The translations under genes were made by a program, and so were the position numbers. Of a stretch of DNA of 64,000 nucleotides, positions 17,741-25,380 are shown piece after piece (position 1 is the stretch's first letter; the number at the start of each line of letters is the position of its first letter). The notes under the pieces are model-generated. The model was given only the letters and a program-made list of their open reading frames with translations, did not search any database and was not told the DNA's origin. Source of the DNA: DASSFZ01 sp035283185 (GTDB lineage Bacteria; Chloroflexota; Anaerolineae; Fen-1058); contig DATEUJ010000068.1 of the NCBI GenBank assembly GCA_035283185.1, positions 62,001 to 126,000 of the forward strand, read 5' to 3'.

Positions 17741-19843
17741 TCACCGATCCACCGGCCCTTCCGGCGGCGCGTCGGGCGGAGGCGTGAGCGGCAGGCCATA
17801 GTACGCCTCGATCACGTTACGCGCGAGCGGCGCGGCGCGATACGATCCCTGCCCGCCGTTCTCCAGGAATACGACGACGACGATCTCAGGATCATTATAT
17901 GGCGCAAATGCGGCGAACCAGGCATGCGGCTCGCCGCCGGTTCCGGCCTCTGCCGTGCCGGTCTTGCCCGCCACTGAAATCGGAAAGCCGCGAAACACAA
18001 AGCCGGCCGTGCCTTTCGCCCCGGCGATCACGCCACGCAATCCCTCGCGAATCGCCTGAAGATTCTCCGGCAAGACGGGCAAATTACCAATGACCTCTGG
18101 CCGCCATACTTCTTCAGGAGGCTCATTCACCGATCCGATCCGATCGATGATTTGCGGCCGATACAGAGCGCCGCCGTTGGCGATCGCCGCATACATATTG
18201 GCTAACTGCAACGGTGTGACCAGCACGAAGCCTTGGCCGATCGCCATGTTCACACCGTCTCCCGACGTCCACACTTCGTTACGATTCGCCAGTTTCCAAT
18301 CGGGATCGGGAATCACGCCCGGCACCTCGATGACGCCGCTGATGCCGGTCGTTCGACCCAGGCCGAATGCGCGCGCCATGTTCGGGAGCGCAAAAGAGTC
18401 GAGCAGCTCGACGGTCTTGCCGACTTCGTAGAATACCGTATTGTTCGACGCACTCAGGCCGGTGACGAGGTCAATTGTGCCGTCGCCGCCCTCCTTCCAG
18501 TTGTATTTGCGGAACGCTTCGCCCAGACCGTCCCAGTAGCCAGGATCGAAAAACAACGAAGCCGGTTCGTAGCCGCCGACCTCCAAACCGGCAGCCATCG
18601 TCACGGGCTTGAAGGTCGAGCCGGGAGGGTACGCGCCTTGCGCCGCCCGGTCGAAGAACGACACCGTCGTCGTCGGAGGAACGAGCGAGGGCCGGATCAG
18701 TTCGTTCGGATCGAAGTCGGGGTGGCTGACGAGCGCCAGGACATGGCCGTTCTTGGGATTGAGTACGACGATCGCGCCGGTTCGGTCGCCCAAGATGTCT
18801 TCGACTTGCTGCTGGAAGTCACGTTTGATCGTCAGATACATGCTGCGGCTGGGCGCGGCAGGCTGTCTGGCGATCTCTTTGACGATCTGACCGCCGGGCG
18901 TGATCGCGTTTAGCGTCACGCCGTGCGTCCCCGCCAGGATCGTCTCGCCCCACTGCTCGAGGCCCGCCTTCCCGATAAGCTCGTCGCCCCGATAACCACG
19001 TGCTTTCCACGCCTCGATCTCCTCCGGGCCGATGAAACCCACGTACCCGATGGCGTGCGCCGGGCCGCCGCGATACTCGCGTGCCGCCTTCTCGCGCAAT
19101 TCGACGCCAGGCTGTTCCAAAATCGACCGGCTCGCCTGAAACGCATCGAACGAGATGTTTCCGAGCGGCACGTACCAGTCCGGCTGCGCGGCGGCGATCT
19201 GCGAGGCGATGAAGTCCGGGCTGAGACCGAGGATCGGGCTGAGCTGCGAGATGAGCGCGGGTTGATCGGCGATCTGTCCGGGCACGACGCCGACGGTGAC
19301 GATCTGGCCTTCGACCGCCAAGCCCTTGGCGTCCACGTCGTAGATATTCGCGCGGCGTGGGATGATATAGTCGAGCGAGAGGATGTGGCCGCCTTCGAGC
19401 GCAGGCCAGATCAGGCCATCATTCCAGTCTACGCCCCATTGGTTGCGCGTGGGATTGAGTATGAGAGTGAGCGAGTGATCAGTAATCAGTGTGCCGAACA
19501 GCACAGTGTCCCATTCGAGGCGATAATTGACTTCCACACGATTGCCTTCGCGCAGCGCAGACTCGAGTACGGCGCGGACGAACTTGACGGTCGCCGTCGC
19601 ATGGGCCTGGCTGTAGCGGCTGGCCAACTGGTTTTCGTTGACGGCCAGTTGCGCAGATGGCGTGAGCAGTTGGTATAGGCCGGCGTAATCGGCACGCTGC
19701 CAGGCGTCGAAGTAGGCCAGCGCGGTCTGTTCGGGTGGCGGGGGAACGGGTGTGGCAGTGGACAACTGGATGGTTGGCGTCGATGTCGGCCCGCTGCATG
19801 CAGTGGCGAGGGCGAGGATACAGGTGAGCAGGCGCTTGAGCAT
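17741..19843 (-). CDS. Lipidated penicillin-binding protein (MecA-N/NTF2 domain, dimer and transpeptidase domains)
   Basis: A 700-residue class B PBP. The N-terminus MLKRLLTCILALATACSG is a lipoprotein signal with lipobox LATAC, replacing the usual membrane anchor. Residues 45-150 form an NTF2-like MecA-N domain, then a PBP dimer domain (RRANIYDVDAKGLAVEGQIV) and the transpeptidase domain with S409-T-F-K412, the SNN triad in GLSASNNTVFYE, and K627-T-G629 in AGKTGTAEAG. It cross-links peptidoglycan outside the membrane. The MecA-N domain recalls PBP2a/PBP3 of firmicutes, some with low beta-lactam affinity. The real start is 19843; upstream codons are repeat-derived. TATAAT (19850-19855) ends 6 nt before the ATG, which suggests a leaderless mRNA. 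Confidence 0.9.
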   Translation of the reverse strand: MLKRLLTCILALATACSGPTSTPTIQLSTATPVPPPPEQTALAYFDAWQRADYAGLYQLLTPSAQLAVNENQLASRYSQAHATATVKFVRAVLESALREGNRVEVNYRLEWDTVLFGTLITDHSLTLILNPTRNQWGVDWNDGLIWPALEGGHILSLDYIIPRRANIYDVDAKGLAVEGQIVTVGVVPGQIADQPALISQLSPILGLSPDFIASQIAAAQPDWYVPLGNISFDAFQASRSILEQPGVELREKAAREYRGGPAHAIGYVGFIGPEEIEAWKARGYRGDELIGKAGLEQWGETILAGTHGVTLNAITPGGQIVKEIARQPAAPSRSMYLTIKRDFQQQVEDILGDRTGAIVVLNPKNGHVLALVSHPDFDPNELIRPSLVPPTTTVSFFDRAAQGAYPPGSTFKPVTMAAGLEVGGYEPASLFFDPGYWDGLGEAFRKYNWKEGGDGTIDLVTGLSASNNTVFYEVGKTVELLDSFALPNMARAFGLGRTTGISGVIEVPGVIPDPDWKLANRNEVWTSGDGVNMAIGQGFVLVTPLQLANMYAAIANGGALYRPQIIDRIGSVNEPPEEVWRPEVIGNLPVLPENLQAIREGLRGVIAGAKGTAGFVFRGFPISVAGKTGTAEAGTGGEPHAWFAAFAPYNDPEIVVVVFLENGGQGSYRAAPLARNVIEAYYGLPLTPPPDAPPEGPVDR

Positions 19844-19934
19844 GAAGGGATTATAACGTGAACTGGGGACGAAGGGCGAATGACGAAGGACGCGGAACGA
19901 ACGACGAATGCCGGAGGGCGAATGCGGCAATCAG

Positions 19935-20306
19935 CTACGCCGGAGTGAGCAGTCCGGTCAGCACCGGCTGTGAGATTACTTCGACGCGCACTTTGCCATT
20001 GTCAATGTCCAGGATGCGAAGGTAATCAGTCATGGGCGGTTGGCGAAGTATTTCGAGCAGCATGCGGCGTTTGTCATCTCGCAGCTCGGCCAGGTGCTCA
20101 AGCACGATAGGAAGAGGCCTGCCAGTTGCCGCGCCGATCATCTCTGAGAACCCGATTAGCGTCAGGCCGGTGGCCTGGTTCAGATCGCGATCGTAGCTCA
20201 GTACAATATTCGGCGACAGAGATTGTGTCGCTGCTCGTCCACTCTGCCGGAAGGTGACATATAGAACGTCCCTTTCATCATCATAGGAAAGACTATACTT
20301 TTTCAT
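19935..20306 (-). CDS. DUF2283 domain protein
   Basis: A 123-residue small protein whose first 50 residues (KKYSLSYDDERDVLYVTFRQ, SPNIVLSYDRDLNQATGLTL) match the DUF2283 pattern of a metal- or ligand-free beta fold with acidic turns. The C-terminal 60 residues are helical then strand-rich and not recognised. DUF2283 genes often lie beside toxin-antitoxin or transcription-related genes, but the function is unknown. No clear ribosome site other than GAGAGG about 6 nt before the ATG at 20306. It stands alone between the PBP and maf genes. Confidence 0.65.
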   Translation of the reverse strand: MKKYSLSYDDERDVLYVTFRQSGRAATQSLSPNIVLSYDRDLNQATGLTLIGFSEMIGAATGRPLPIVLEHLAELRDDKRRMLLEILRQPPMTDYLRILDIDNGKVRVEVISQPVLTGLLTPA

Positions 20307-20364
20307 GACTAACCTCTCTCGGGTAGTTCGTCAAGATAAGCCGTGGCGAATAGCATGGTTAGAG

Positions 20365-21381
20365 TCAAACGTTCGTCATCGTCACCTTCGAACGTTCTGA
20401 GGCAGGTACATCGGTGAGGATACTTCGAAAGACAGGGCACTCGTACTTCAAATGCGCCTGGCAAGCGGCAGGCACGTCAACCGGCGGCTCGACGCCCAGC
20501 GCGCGCAGCGAGCGTGCCACGTGGCACAGCGGCAGTCCGACGACGTTAGCGTAGCATCCACTCATTTTCGCCACCGGATTGAACCTGCCGTGCTGAATGG
20601 CATACCCGCCCGCCTTATCCAGCGAATCGCCGGTGGCGATGTAGGCTTCCATTTCGGCGTCACTGTAGTTGCGCATAGGCACTTCGGTCGTGGCGAGGTC
20701 GGTGATCTGTTCGCCGGTCTCCAGATCGATCAACGCGATCGCCGTGTAGACCTGGTGGGAACGGCCACGCAGCCGGGTCAGCATCGAACGAGCCTCGCCA
20801 GCATCGGCAGGCTTGGCAAGGATTTCGCCCTCGAGCGAGACGGTCGTGTCGGCGGACAAAAGAAATGGTCGGGTAGTCTGGTAGTCCGATGGTCGCGTGG
20901 TCGCACGGGCAGATTCGGCCTTGGCGCGGCTGAGGCGAAGGACCATGGCGGCCGGCGCCTCACCTGGATGCGGCGTCTCGTCGACGTCCGCGGGCGTCGT
21001 CCCGTAAGGCAGTCCCAACAGTGCGATCAGCTCGCGGCGGCGCGGGGAGCCGGAAGCGAGCCAGACCTCAACCTTACCCCCCGACCACCCCTCTCGAACG
21101 AGGACTGCATGACTCGGAAGAGGAGGAGTTCCTTGAGTTCCTTCTCTGCTTGCAACAGATGAGTGTTTGTCAGTGGGCGAGACGGGGGCTTGGAGCACAG
21201 CCGACAATGCCACCCTCGCCGCACGGCGCTGCTCGGGAAGCCGATCGGAATCGGTCACGATCGAACGCAGGTGTCCGGCGATGGCCTCACGCTCGCCCGC
21301 GCTGAGCGTTGCCCACGCCTCGCCAATCAGCGCCGCATCTTCCGAAAAAATATTCGCCCAGAACCGCTCCAGATCATCCAT
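20365..21381 (-). CDS. maf: Maf-like nucleotide pyrophosphatase with N-terminal extension
   Basis: A 338-residue protein. Residues 1-65 form a helical extension (ERFWANIFSEDAALIGEAWA). A Pro/Ser-rich linker follows, then the Maf domain: VWLASGSPRRRELIALLGL, LLSADTTVSLEGEILAKPAD, GRSHQVYTAIALID and DSLDKAGGYAIQHGRF, the classic Maf/Asp-Asp-containing pyrophosphatase motifs. Maf proteins hydrolyse non-canonical or modified NTPs (dTTP, UTP, m7GTP classes) and are linked to septum control. An atypical insert ARATTRPSDYQTTRPF and a linker with repeat-like codons suggest intergenic repeat DNA was captured in frame. The start at 21381 includes the extension, which looks like a real domain. Confidence 0.85.
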   Translation of the reverse strand: MDDLERFWANIFSEDAALIGEAWATLSAGEREAIAGHLRSIVTDSDRLPEQRRAARVALSAVLQAPVSPTDKHSSVASREGTQGTPPLPSHAVLVREGWSGGKVEVWLASGSPRRRELIALLGLPYGTTPADVDETPHPGEAPAAMVLRLSRAKAESARATTRPSDYQTTRPFLLSADTTVSLEGEILAKPADAGEARSMLTRLRGRSHQVYTAIALIDLETGEQITDLATTEVPMRNYSDAEMEAYIATGDSLDKAGGYAIQHGRFNPVAKMSGCYANVVGLPLCHVARSLRALGVEPPVDVPAACQAHLKYECPVFRSILTDVPASERSKVTMTNV

Positions 21382-21434
21382 TATGACATTCCATACACGA
21401 TACGCTACATGCGATGAGGCAGGCGCGATGCGCC

Positions 21435-21476
21435 ATCAGCTATCAGCTATCTGCCATCTGCCATCTGCCATCAGGC
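21435..21476. repeat. 7-bp tandem repeat (ATCAGCT/ATCTGCC)x6
   Basis: Six 7-bp units: ATCAGCT twice, ATCTGCC three times, ATCAGGC once. It abuts and slightly overlaps the stop of the glycosidase-like lipoprotein gene. A similar 7-bp array (CGCCTAT/CGCTTAT) lies upstream of clpC. Confidence 0.9.
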
Positions 21477-22643
21477 CACGGGATGCGCCATCCAATACTG
21501 CGTCAGCAGCTCGCCCATCTCGCCGACGATTTCGTAGGATTCGAAGTGGCCCAGTGCGCCGGCCACGAAGATCGTCGCGCCGATCACTAAATCATCTTTC
21601 TGCAGCTCTTCGTCGTACCATCGGAGCTGATCCAGGTAAGCCCAGAAGGCGCCCGGGTCGAGGGAGATCTGATTCCAGTAGGAGATAAAATCCTGCCACC
21701 CCGCGCCCAGCGGGCCAGGGCGATCCGCGCCGACGAGGCCATCGATGCCAGCCTCGGTGATCATGATCGGCACGTGCAGCTCGGGCGGAACGTGATGGCG
21801 AAACACTTTGCGATAGCGCAGCGTCAGCCAGCCCTCGCCGGAGGTCGGATCGTAGGCGTGCTGCATGGTCGGTGCGGCATACTCGTGCAGCGCCAGCACG
21901 CCGCCGAATTGCTTGACCGCCATCAGCGCGGGGAAGAAGTCGTCCCACTGCTCGAGCGGCGGGCTTCCGGCCGAGAAGTTGCCGACGGCGCACTTGAAAC
22001 CGTGCGCCGCCATCTGGCGCACGCGCTCGGCCTCGAACTGCCCGTACAGCGCCATCTTGGCTTCGTTTTTGAAGACCGGCTCGTTGTGACCTTCCCAATA
22101 GTCGACGCCGGTATTGGCGCGATATTGATCCAGGTGACGCGCGACGAAGTCGGCGGCGTACTCCGCCATATCGGTCGCGCCGCTCGTGATCACGTTCTGA
22201 AAGTCGTATTGCTGGTTGATGTGGCCGACGACGATCGTACTGGGCGAGTGCTGCTTAATCTCCGCTGCCGCGCCGAGATCACCCCAGATCTTGACGACGC
22301 GTGGGTGACCGCCCGCGATGATGCGATCCATAATTTGCGGATCGTGGAAGCGCTGCACGGCGATGCCAAGCTTGCTCGGGCGCTCGAACGGAGGAAGCGT
22401 GCGTCCCGGCACGGGCGTGGGCTTGGGCGAGGACGGCTTCGCCGTCGGCTTGGGAGCGGGGGTAGGGGTGGACTCTCCGATGATGTTCGGCAGATAGGCG
22501 CGATATCCGGTGGACGCCGCAGGCGTCGCCGTCACCCTACCCGGCTGGGGCATGCGGCACGCATCCAGTAACGCGGCGATGGCCGAAGCGCCCGCAAGAT
22601 TCAAGAGTTGTCTGCGCGCCAGTCGTCGTTTCATGCGCGTCAC
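21471..22643 (-). CDS. Secreted glycoside-hydrolase-like (clan GH-A) lipoprotein
   Basis: A 390-residue exported protein. The N-terminus has two Arg clusters, a hydrophobic stretch LLNLAGASAIAALLDAC and a lipobox-like LLDAC, then a Thr/Pro/Lys-rich linker (about 45-85). The catalytic-like domain has a (beta/alpha)8 character: RVVKIWGDLG, GVDYWEGHNEPVFKNE with an acid/base-type Asn-Glu-Pro, LALHEYAAPT, and PIMITEAGIDGLVG whose Glu could be the nucleophile. This is similar in layout to the protein at 35618. The carbohydrate substrate is unknown. A TATAAT lies about 20 nt before the ATG on the minus strand (near 22664-22669). Confidence 0.8.
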   Translation of the reverse strand: MTRMKRRLARRQLLNLAGASAIAALLDACRMPQPGRVTATPAASTGYRAYLPNIIGESTPTPAPKPTAKPSSPKPTPVPGRTLPPFERPSKLGIAVQRFHDPQIMDRIIAGGHPRVVKIWGDLGAAAEIKQHSPSTIVVGHINQQYDFQNVITSGATDMAEYAADFVARHLDQYRANTGVDYWEGHNEPVFKNEAKMALYGQFEAERVRQMAAHGFKCAVGNFSAGSPPLEQWDDFFPALMAVKQFGGVLALHEYAAPTMQHAYDPTSGEGWLTLRYRKVFRHHVPPELHVPIMITEAGIDGLVGADRPGPLGAGWQDFISYWNQISLDPGAFWAYLDQLRWYDEELQKDDLVIGATIFVAGALGHFESYEIVGEMGELLTQYWMAHPVA

Positions 22644-22866
22644 TCAGGCGCGGCGATTATACCAGCCGACTTCCCATCCGTCACAGTAAGGGTTTCTGGT
22701 GGTTGCCACATGTTGGGGCGACAGTTGTACTGTCGCCCGGCGTCCGCAGTGCAACTACTGACGAACGGACTTATGGGTAATCACCAGAAGGGCTTGGATG
22801 TCTGCGCGGAGCAATATTGGAGCATTTTGTGTTATCATCAGGCTATCCGACTGTCGAGGTCAAGGC
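22644..22866. other. Divergent intergenic region with a 10-bp hairpin at 22716-22738
   Basis: The region holds GGGCGACAGT-TGT-ACTGTCGCCC, a perfect 10-bp stem related to the GGCAGTGCAACTGCC hairpins at 35397-35488. Near the plus-strand gene a TATCAT at about 22836 may be its -10 box. Nothing else recognisable. Confidence 0.6.
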
Positions 22867-23589
22867 ATGAGCTGGAGGCGCGCAGCGCTCTTCGTCGCGA
22901 TGAATGTGATTATCTCGGCCACGGTCACACTGCTGATTCTGTCCGCGTGGGACGCGCGGCGTCCGGCCGCCCCGAACCCGATCTCGATCGCCCAGTCCAC
23001 GCCCGCGCCGGCGGCGCCCGGCGCGACTCCGATCGAACAACCGACTCTCGCTCCCACAACCGCGCCGAGTGGGCCGTTCGCTTACACGATCCAGTCAGGC
23101 GATACGCTCGGCGACCTGGCGCTTCGCTTCGACGTGCCGCTAGAAGACTTGCTTGCGGCGAATGATCTCGCCGAAGATGCGATCCTATCGATTGGACAGG
23201 AGATTATCATCCCGGTGGGCGGCTCGCCCAGGGTCGCGCCGACGGTCACCCAGGCTGCGACACCATCGGCCGCCGGCCCGGCCCTCCTAGTGATTCGCGA
23301 GATCGAGCAGCCAGGCTCGCTCAACGGAGAGACCGTGATTCTCACCAACTTGGGCGAGGTCGTTACGCTCACCGGATGGACACTGTCCGATGGAAGGACC
23401 AACCGCTATACCTTCCCGGATGTAACGCTGTTCCCCGACGCGGAGATCAATGTGCATACCAGGGCCGGAACCGACACGCCGTCTGACCTGTACTGGGGCG
23501 CGAGCGACGCAGTATGGGAAGCTACGGGGACAGTCGCTTATCTACGAGACGCGAGCGGCAAGCTCGTGGCAACTTATCGCGTGCCGTGA
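22867..23589 (+). CDS. LysM and lamin-tail domain exported protein
   Basis: A 240-residue protein with an N-terminal membrane anchor (RRAALFVAMNVIISATVTLL, single helix, short cytoplasmic tail), then a Pro/Ala/Thr linker. A LysM domain follows (FAYTIQSGDTLGDLALRFDV with PLEDLLAANDL), then a lamin-tail domain (LNGETVILTNLGEVVTLTGW, RYTFPDVTLFPDAEINVHTR). LysM binds peptidoglycan or chitin-like glycans; lamin-tail domains occur in secreted nucleases and surface proteins. ATG 22867 is chosen because the anchor begins there; 22798 would add an unlikely leader. It ends at a strong convergent terminator shared with tatA. Confidence 0.88.
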   Translation: MSWRRAALFVAMNVIISATVTLLILSAWDARRPAAPNPISIAQSTPAPAAPGATPIEQPTLAPTTAPSGPFAYTIQSGDTLGDLALRFDVPLEDLLAANDLAEDAILSIGQEIIIPVGGSPRVAPTVTQAATPSAAGPALLVIREIEQPGSLNGETVILTNLGEVVTLTGWTLSDGRTNRYTFPDVTLFPDAEINVHTRAGTDTPSDLYWGASDAVWEATGTVAYLRDASGKLVATYRVP

Positions 23590-23623
23590 CTTTTCCTGCC
23601 CAAGCCCGTAGAGCCACAGAACA

Positions 23624-23667
23624 GAAGGCCCCCAGCGGTCGAGTCGATCGCCGGGGGCCTGCGCTTC
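23624..23667. terminator. Bidirectional terminator between the LysM gene and tatA
   Basis: AGGCCCCC (23626-23633) pairs with GGGGGCCT (23653-23660), extended by GCG/CGC and flanking AGA/TCT pairs. It lies between two convergent genes, 34 nt after one stop and 16 nt after the other. Confidence 0.75.
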
Positions 23668-23682
23668 TATCGCAAAGGGCGA

Positions 23683-23856
23683 CTACTTCTGCTGGTCGTC
23701 GGGTTTGCCGGACTCAGTCTGATCTTCTGAAAGGCCCTTGCGAAACTCGCGAATGCCGGTGCCCAATTCCTTACCGACGCGGGAGATGCGCCCCACGCCG
23801 AAGATCAGCAGGACGATGAGCAAGATGATGAGCAGTTCAGCGCCGCCGAGATTCAT
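23683..23856 (-). CDS. tatA: Twin-arginine translocase subunit TatA/TatE
   Basis: A 57-residue protein with the whole TatA plan: a short N-terminus with Glu7 (MNLGGAELLIILLIVLLIFG), one transmembrane helix, the FG hinge (FGVGRISRVGKELG in place of FGPKKLPELG) and an amphipathic helix with GIREFRKGL followed by an acidic-polar tail. TatA oligomers form the passage for folded proteins with twin-arginine signals, together with TatC, which is not in the window. GGAGG lies 6 nt before the ATG and a TATAAT on the minus strand near 23893 gives a short leader. No other tat gene is adjacent. Confidence 0.9.
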   Translation of the reverse strand: MNLGGAELLIILLIVLLIFGVGRISRVGKELGTGIREFRKGLSEDQTESGKPDDQQK

Positions 23857-24168
23857 TGTGCGCCTCCAGATCGGAGATACCTCTCATCGTGGATTATATC
23901 ACACGCGGCGCGAGCGGCAAATCGGCTACCCGTATCGAGGTTCTGCGGCATTTCGGGCGCAAACGCGTCCTTCGACTCCGGCCCGCCCACCGATGCGGGT
24001 CTCCGCTCAGAGCCTGCCCTGCGAAGTCCCCGACCGAAGGGAGTCGGGAGCCTGCCGAAGGGATGCTTACGCCAACCTGGGATCTACAGCGGGCATAGGG
24101 ATGCCCGTTCTACGGGTTTTAAGACGCGCTCTGAGTCTCGGAGACTTCGGAAGTCTGCACCGGGTGTG
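23857..24168. other. Intergenic region with dispersed repeats
   Basis: It contains the tatA promoter, a 33-bp segment (24012-24044) identical to one inside the GH57 gene (45234-45266), a related CCTGCCGAAGGGA tail, and one copy of the AGACTTCGGAAGTCT palindrome at 24142-24156. No gene is seen. Confidence 0.75.
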
Positions 24169-24951
24169 TTATTCGGCGGCCAGGAGGTCGGGGGTCTGCG
24201 ACCCCCGACGAGCGATAGCGCGCCACAGGCGCTCGGCCGGACCGGCCTGTCCACCGACAAGCCCGGCGTACGCGTGCACGCGCTGTCCCATCTCGCTCGC
24301 GCTCTTGAAGAACGTGCTCATTTGCGAACGATAGGCGAGGATTGCGGCGGCTTTGGCCCTGATCGCCTCATCGGCCAGCAGGACCAATTCGGACTCCCAC
24401 GCACCCGACTGCAAGGCCGCTCGGAGCTTCTCAGGGGTCTCGGCGTACGGATAATCCTCGTAGTAGATCAGGCTGCGTCTCACAGACTCGGCTGCCGCGC
24501 GCACGATCTGGTGGTCGACATGATGACCGGCCGTCAACGGGACGATCAGTCGCGCCGAAGGGTCGATCCGTTTCAACCTGTCTCGCAGCGACTCGATCGC
24601 CGACGCGTCGGCCTCGGCTACCCCGCCGAAGATAGACTCTTCGGAATCGTACAGCGCGACGCCAGTGATCGGATGGCGGCGGTACACCGCATCGGCATAC
24701 GGCCAGTGGGTCGCTTGCGCGCCCAGCAGGCGCAGCGCCTCGCCATCCTCGGCGCGGCGATCGGCGGGAGCAGCCTGCCATCGCTCGTGGAGGCTCTGCG
24801 CGAACGGCGTCAACGGGCCGGGCGGCGGATCGCCGGCGAAGATCGTGATCGCCTGCACGGCCTCTCCGGCTTGCGTGAGTTGACAAATCATCCCGCCGCA
24901 GGACAAGACGGCATCGTCGAGATGGGGTGAGAGGAATAGATATCGCGGCAA
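24169..24951 (-). CDS. PIG-L/LmbE-family deacetylase
   Basis: A 260-residue zinc hydrolase with the two hallmark motifs SPHLDDAVLSCGG (residues 8-20) and TAGHHVDHQIVR, which supply the His-Asp-Asp and His ligands. The family removes N-acetyl groups from GlcNAc-containing small molecules (mycothiol, bacillithiol precursors, antibiotics, lipids). Translation seems to start at TTG (24949-24951); no upstream ATG fits. The gene is divergent from tRNA-Lys, and its start lies 5 nt from the tRNA promoter -35 box, so both promoters share about 40 bp. The substrate cannot be inferred. Confidence 0.88.
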   Translation of the reverse strand: MPRYLFLSPHLDDAVLSCGGMICQLTQAGEAVQAITIFAGDPPPGPLTPFAQSLHERWQAAPADRRAEDGEALRLLGAQATHWPYADAVYRRHPITGVALYDSEESIFGGVAEADASAIESLRDRLKRIDPSARLIVPLTAGHHVDHQIVRAAAESVRRSLIYYEDYPYAETPEKLRAALQSGAWESELVLLADEAIRAKAAAILAYRSQMSTFFKSASEMGQRVHAYAGLVGGQAGPAERLWRAIARRGSQTPDLLAAE

Positions 24952-24955
24952 GTGA

Positions 24956-24984
24956 TTGACAGCCTCAGATCGGCGTGCTAAAAT
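24956..24984 (+). promoter_or_regulatory. Sigma-70-type promoter of tRNA-Lys
   Basis: TTGACA (24956-24961), a 17-nt spacer and TAAAAT (24979-24984) lie just before the tRNA gene, which begins 9 nt after the -10 box. Confidence 0.8.
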
Positions 24985-24993
24985 TCTGCGGGC

Positions 24994-25066
24994 GGGCCGT
25001 TAGCTCAACTGGCAGAGCAGGGGCCTTTTAAGCCCTTGGTTGCAGGTTCGAGTCCTGCACGGCTCA
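24994..25066 (+). tRNA. tRNA-Lys (anticodon UUU)
   Basis: A full cloverleaf can be drawn: acceptor GGGCCGT/ACGGCTC (one G-U), D arm GCTC/GAGC, anticodon stem GGGGC/GCCCT with loop CTTTTAA (anticodon TTT), T arm GCAGG/CCTGC with loop TTCGAGT, discriminator A. The 3' CCA is not encoded. A terminator hairpin follows. Confidence 0.97.
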
Positions 25067-25070
25067 TCGG

Positions 25071-25097
25071 AAAGCCTCGCGCGTGCGCGGGGCTTTT
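25071..25097 (+). terminator. Terminator after tRNA-Lys
   Basis: AAAGCCTCGCG and CGCGGGGCTTT form an 11-bp stem (one G-U) with loop near 25082-25085, followed by T residues. It begins 5 nt after the tRNA. Confidence 0.8.
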
Positions 25098-25321
25098 GAT
25101 TTGGCGGCGTCTCGGACACGCAGCGAGCCACAGGAATAGCCGCTCTACCATCCCGTCGACGTCGCCCTCGGCGATTCTCCCATTCGGGCTGCTCGCCACT
25201 TCCACGCACAGCTTCTGCGCCAGATGAGGAAATCTAGAGAGCGATCCCGTGTCTCTGCGGACATTCTACAATAGTTCGCCCGATTGTTGCAAGCGCGAGG
25301 CGCGCATTGCAGTACGGTATC

Positions 25322-25351
25322 TTGCTCACGAGCGGGCTTTTGCGCTATAAT
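25322..25351 (+). promoter_or_regulatory. Promoter of the nurA gene
   Basis: TTGCTC (25322-25327), an 18-nt spacer and TATAAT (25346-25351) lie 29 nt before the ATG at 25381, which has GGAAG about 7 nt upstream. The rest of 25098-25380 shows nothing recognisable. Confidence 0.6.
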
Positions 25352-25380
25352 GCAACAAATGTTCGATTGGAAGTCTGGCG

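Noticed and set aside
24994..25066. tRNA-Lys as an integration site for a mobile island
   Set aside because: No repeated copy of the tRNA 3' end and no integrase gene were seen in the window.
25005..25205. Short minus-strand frames across the tRNA encoding RAGLEPATKGLK-type peptides
   Set aside because: These are the familiar translation artefact of antisense tRNA sequence.
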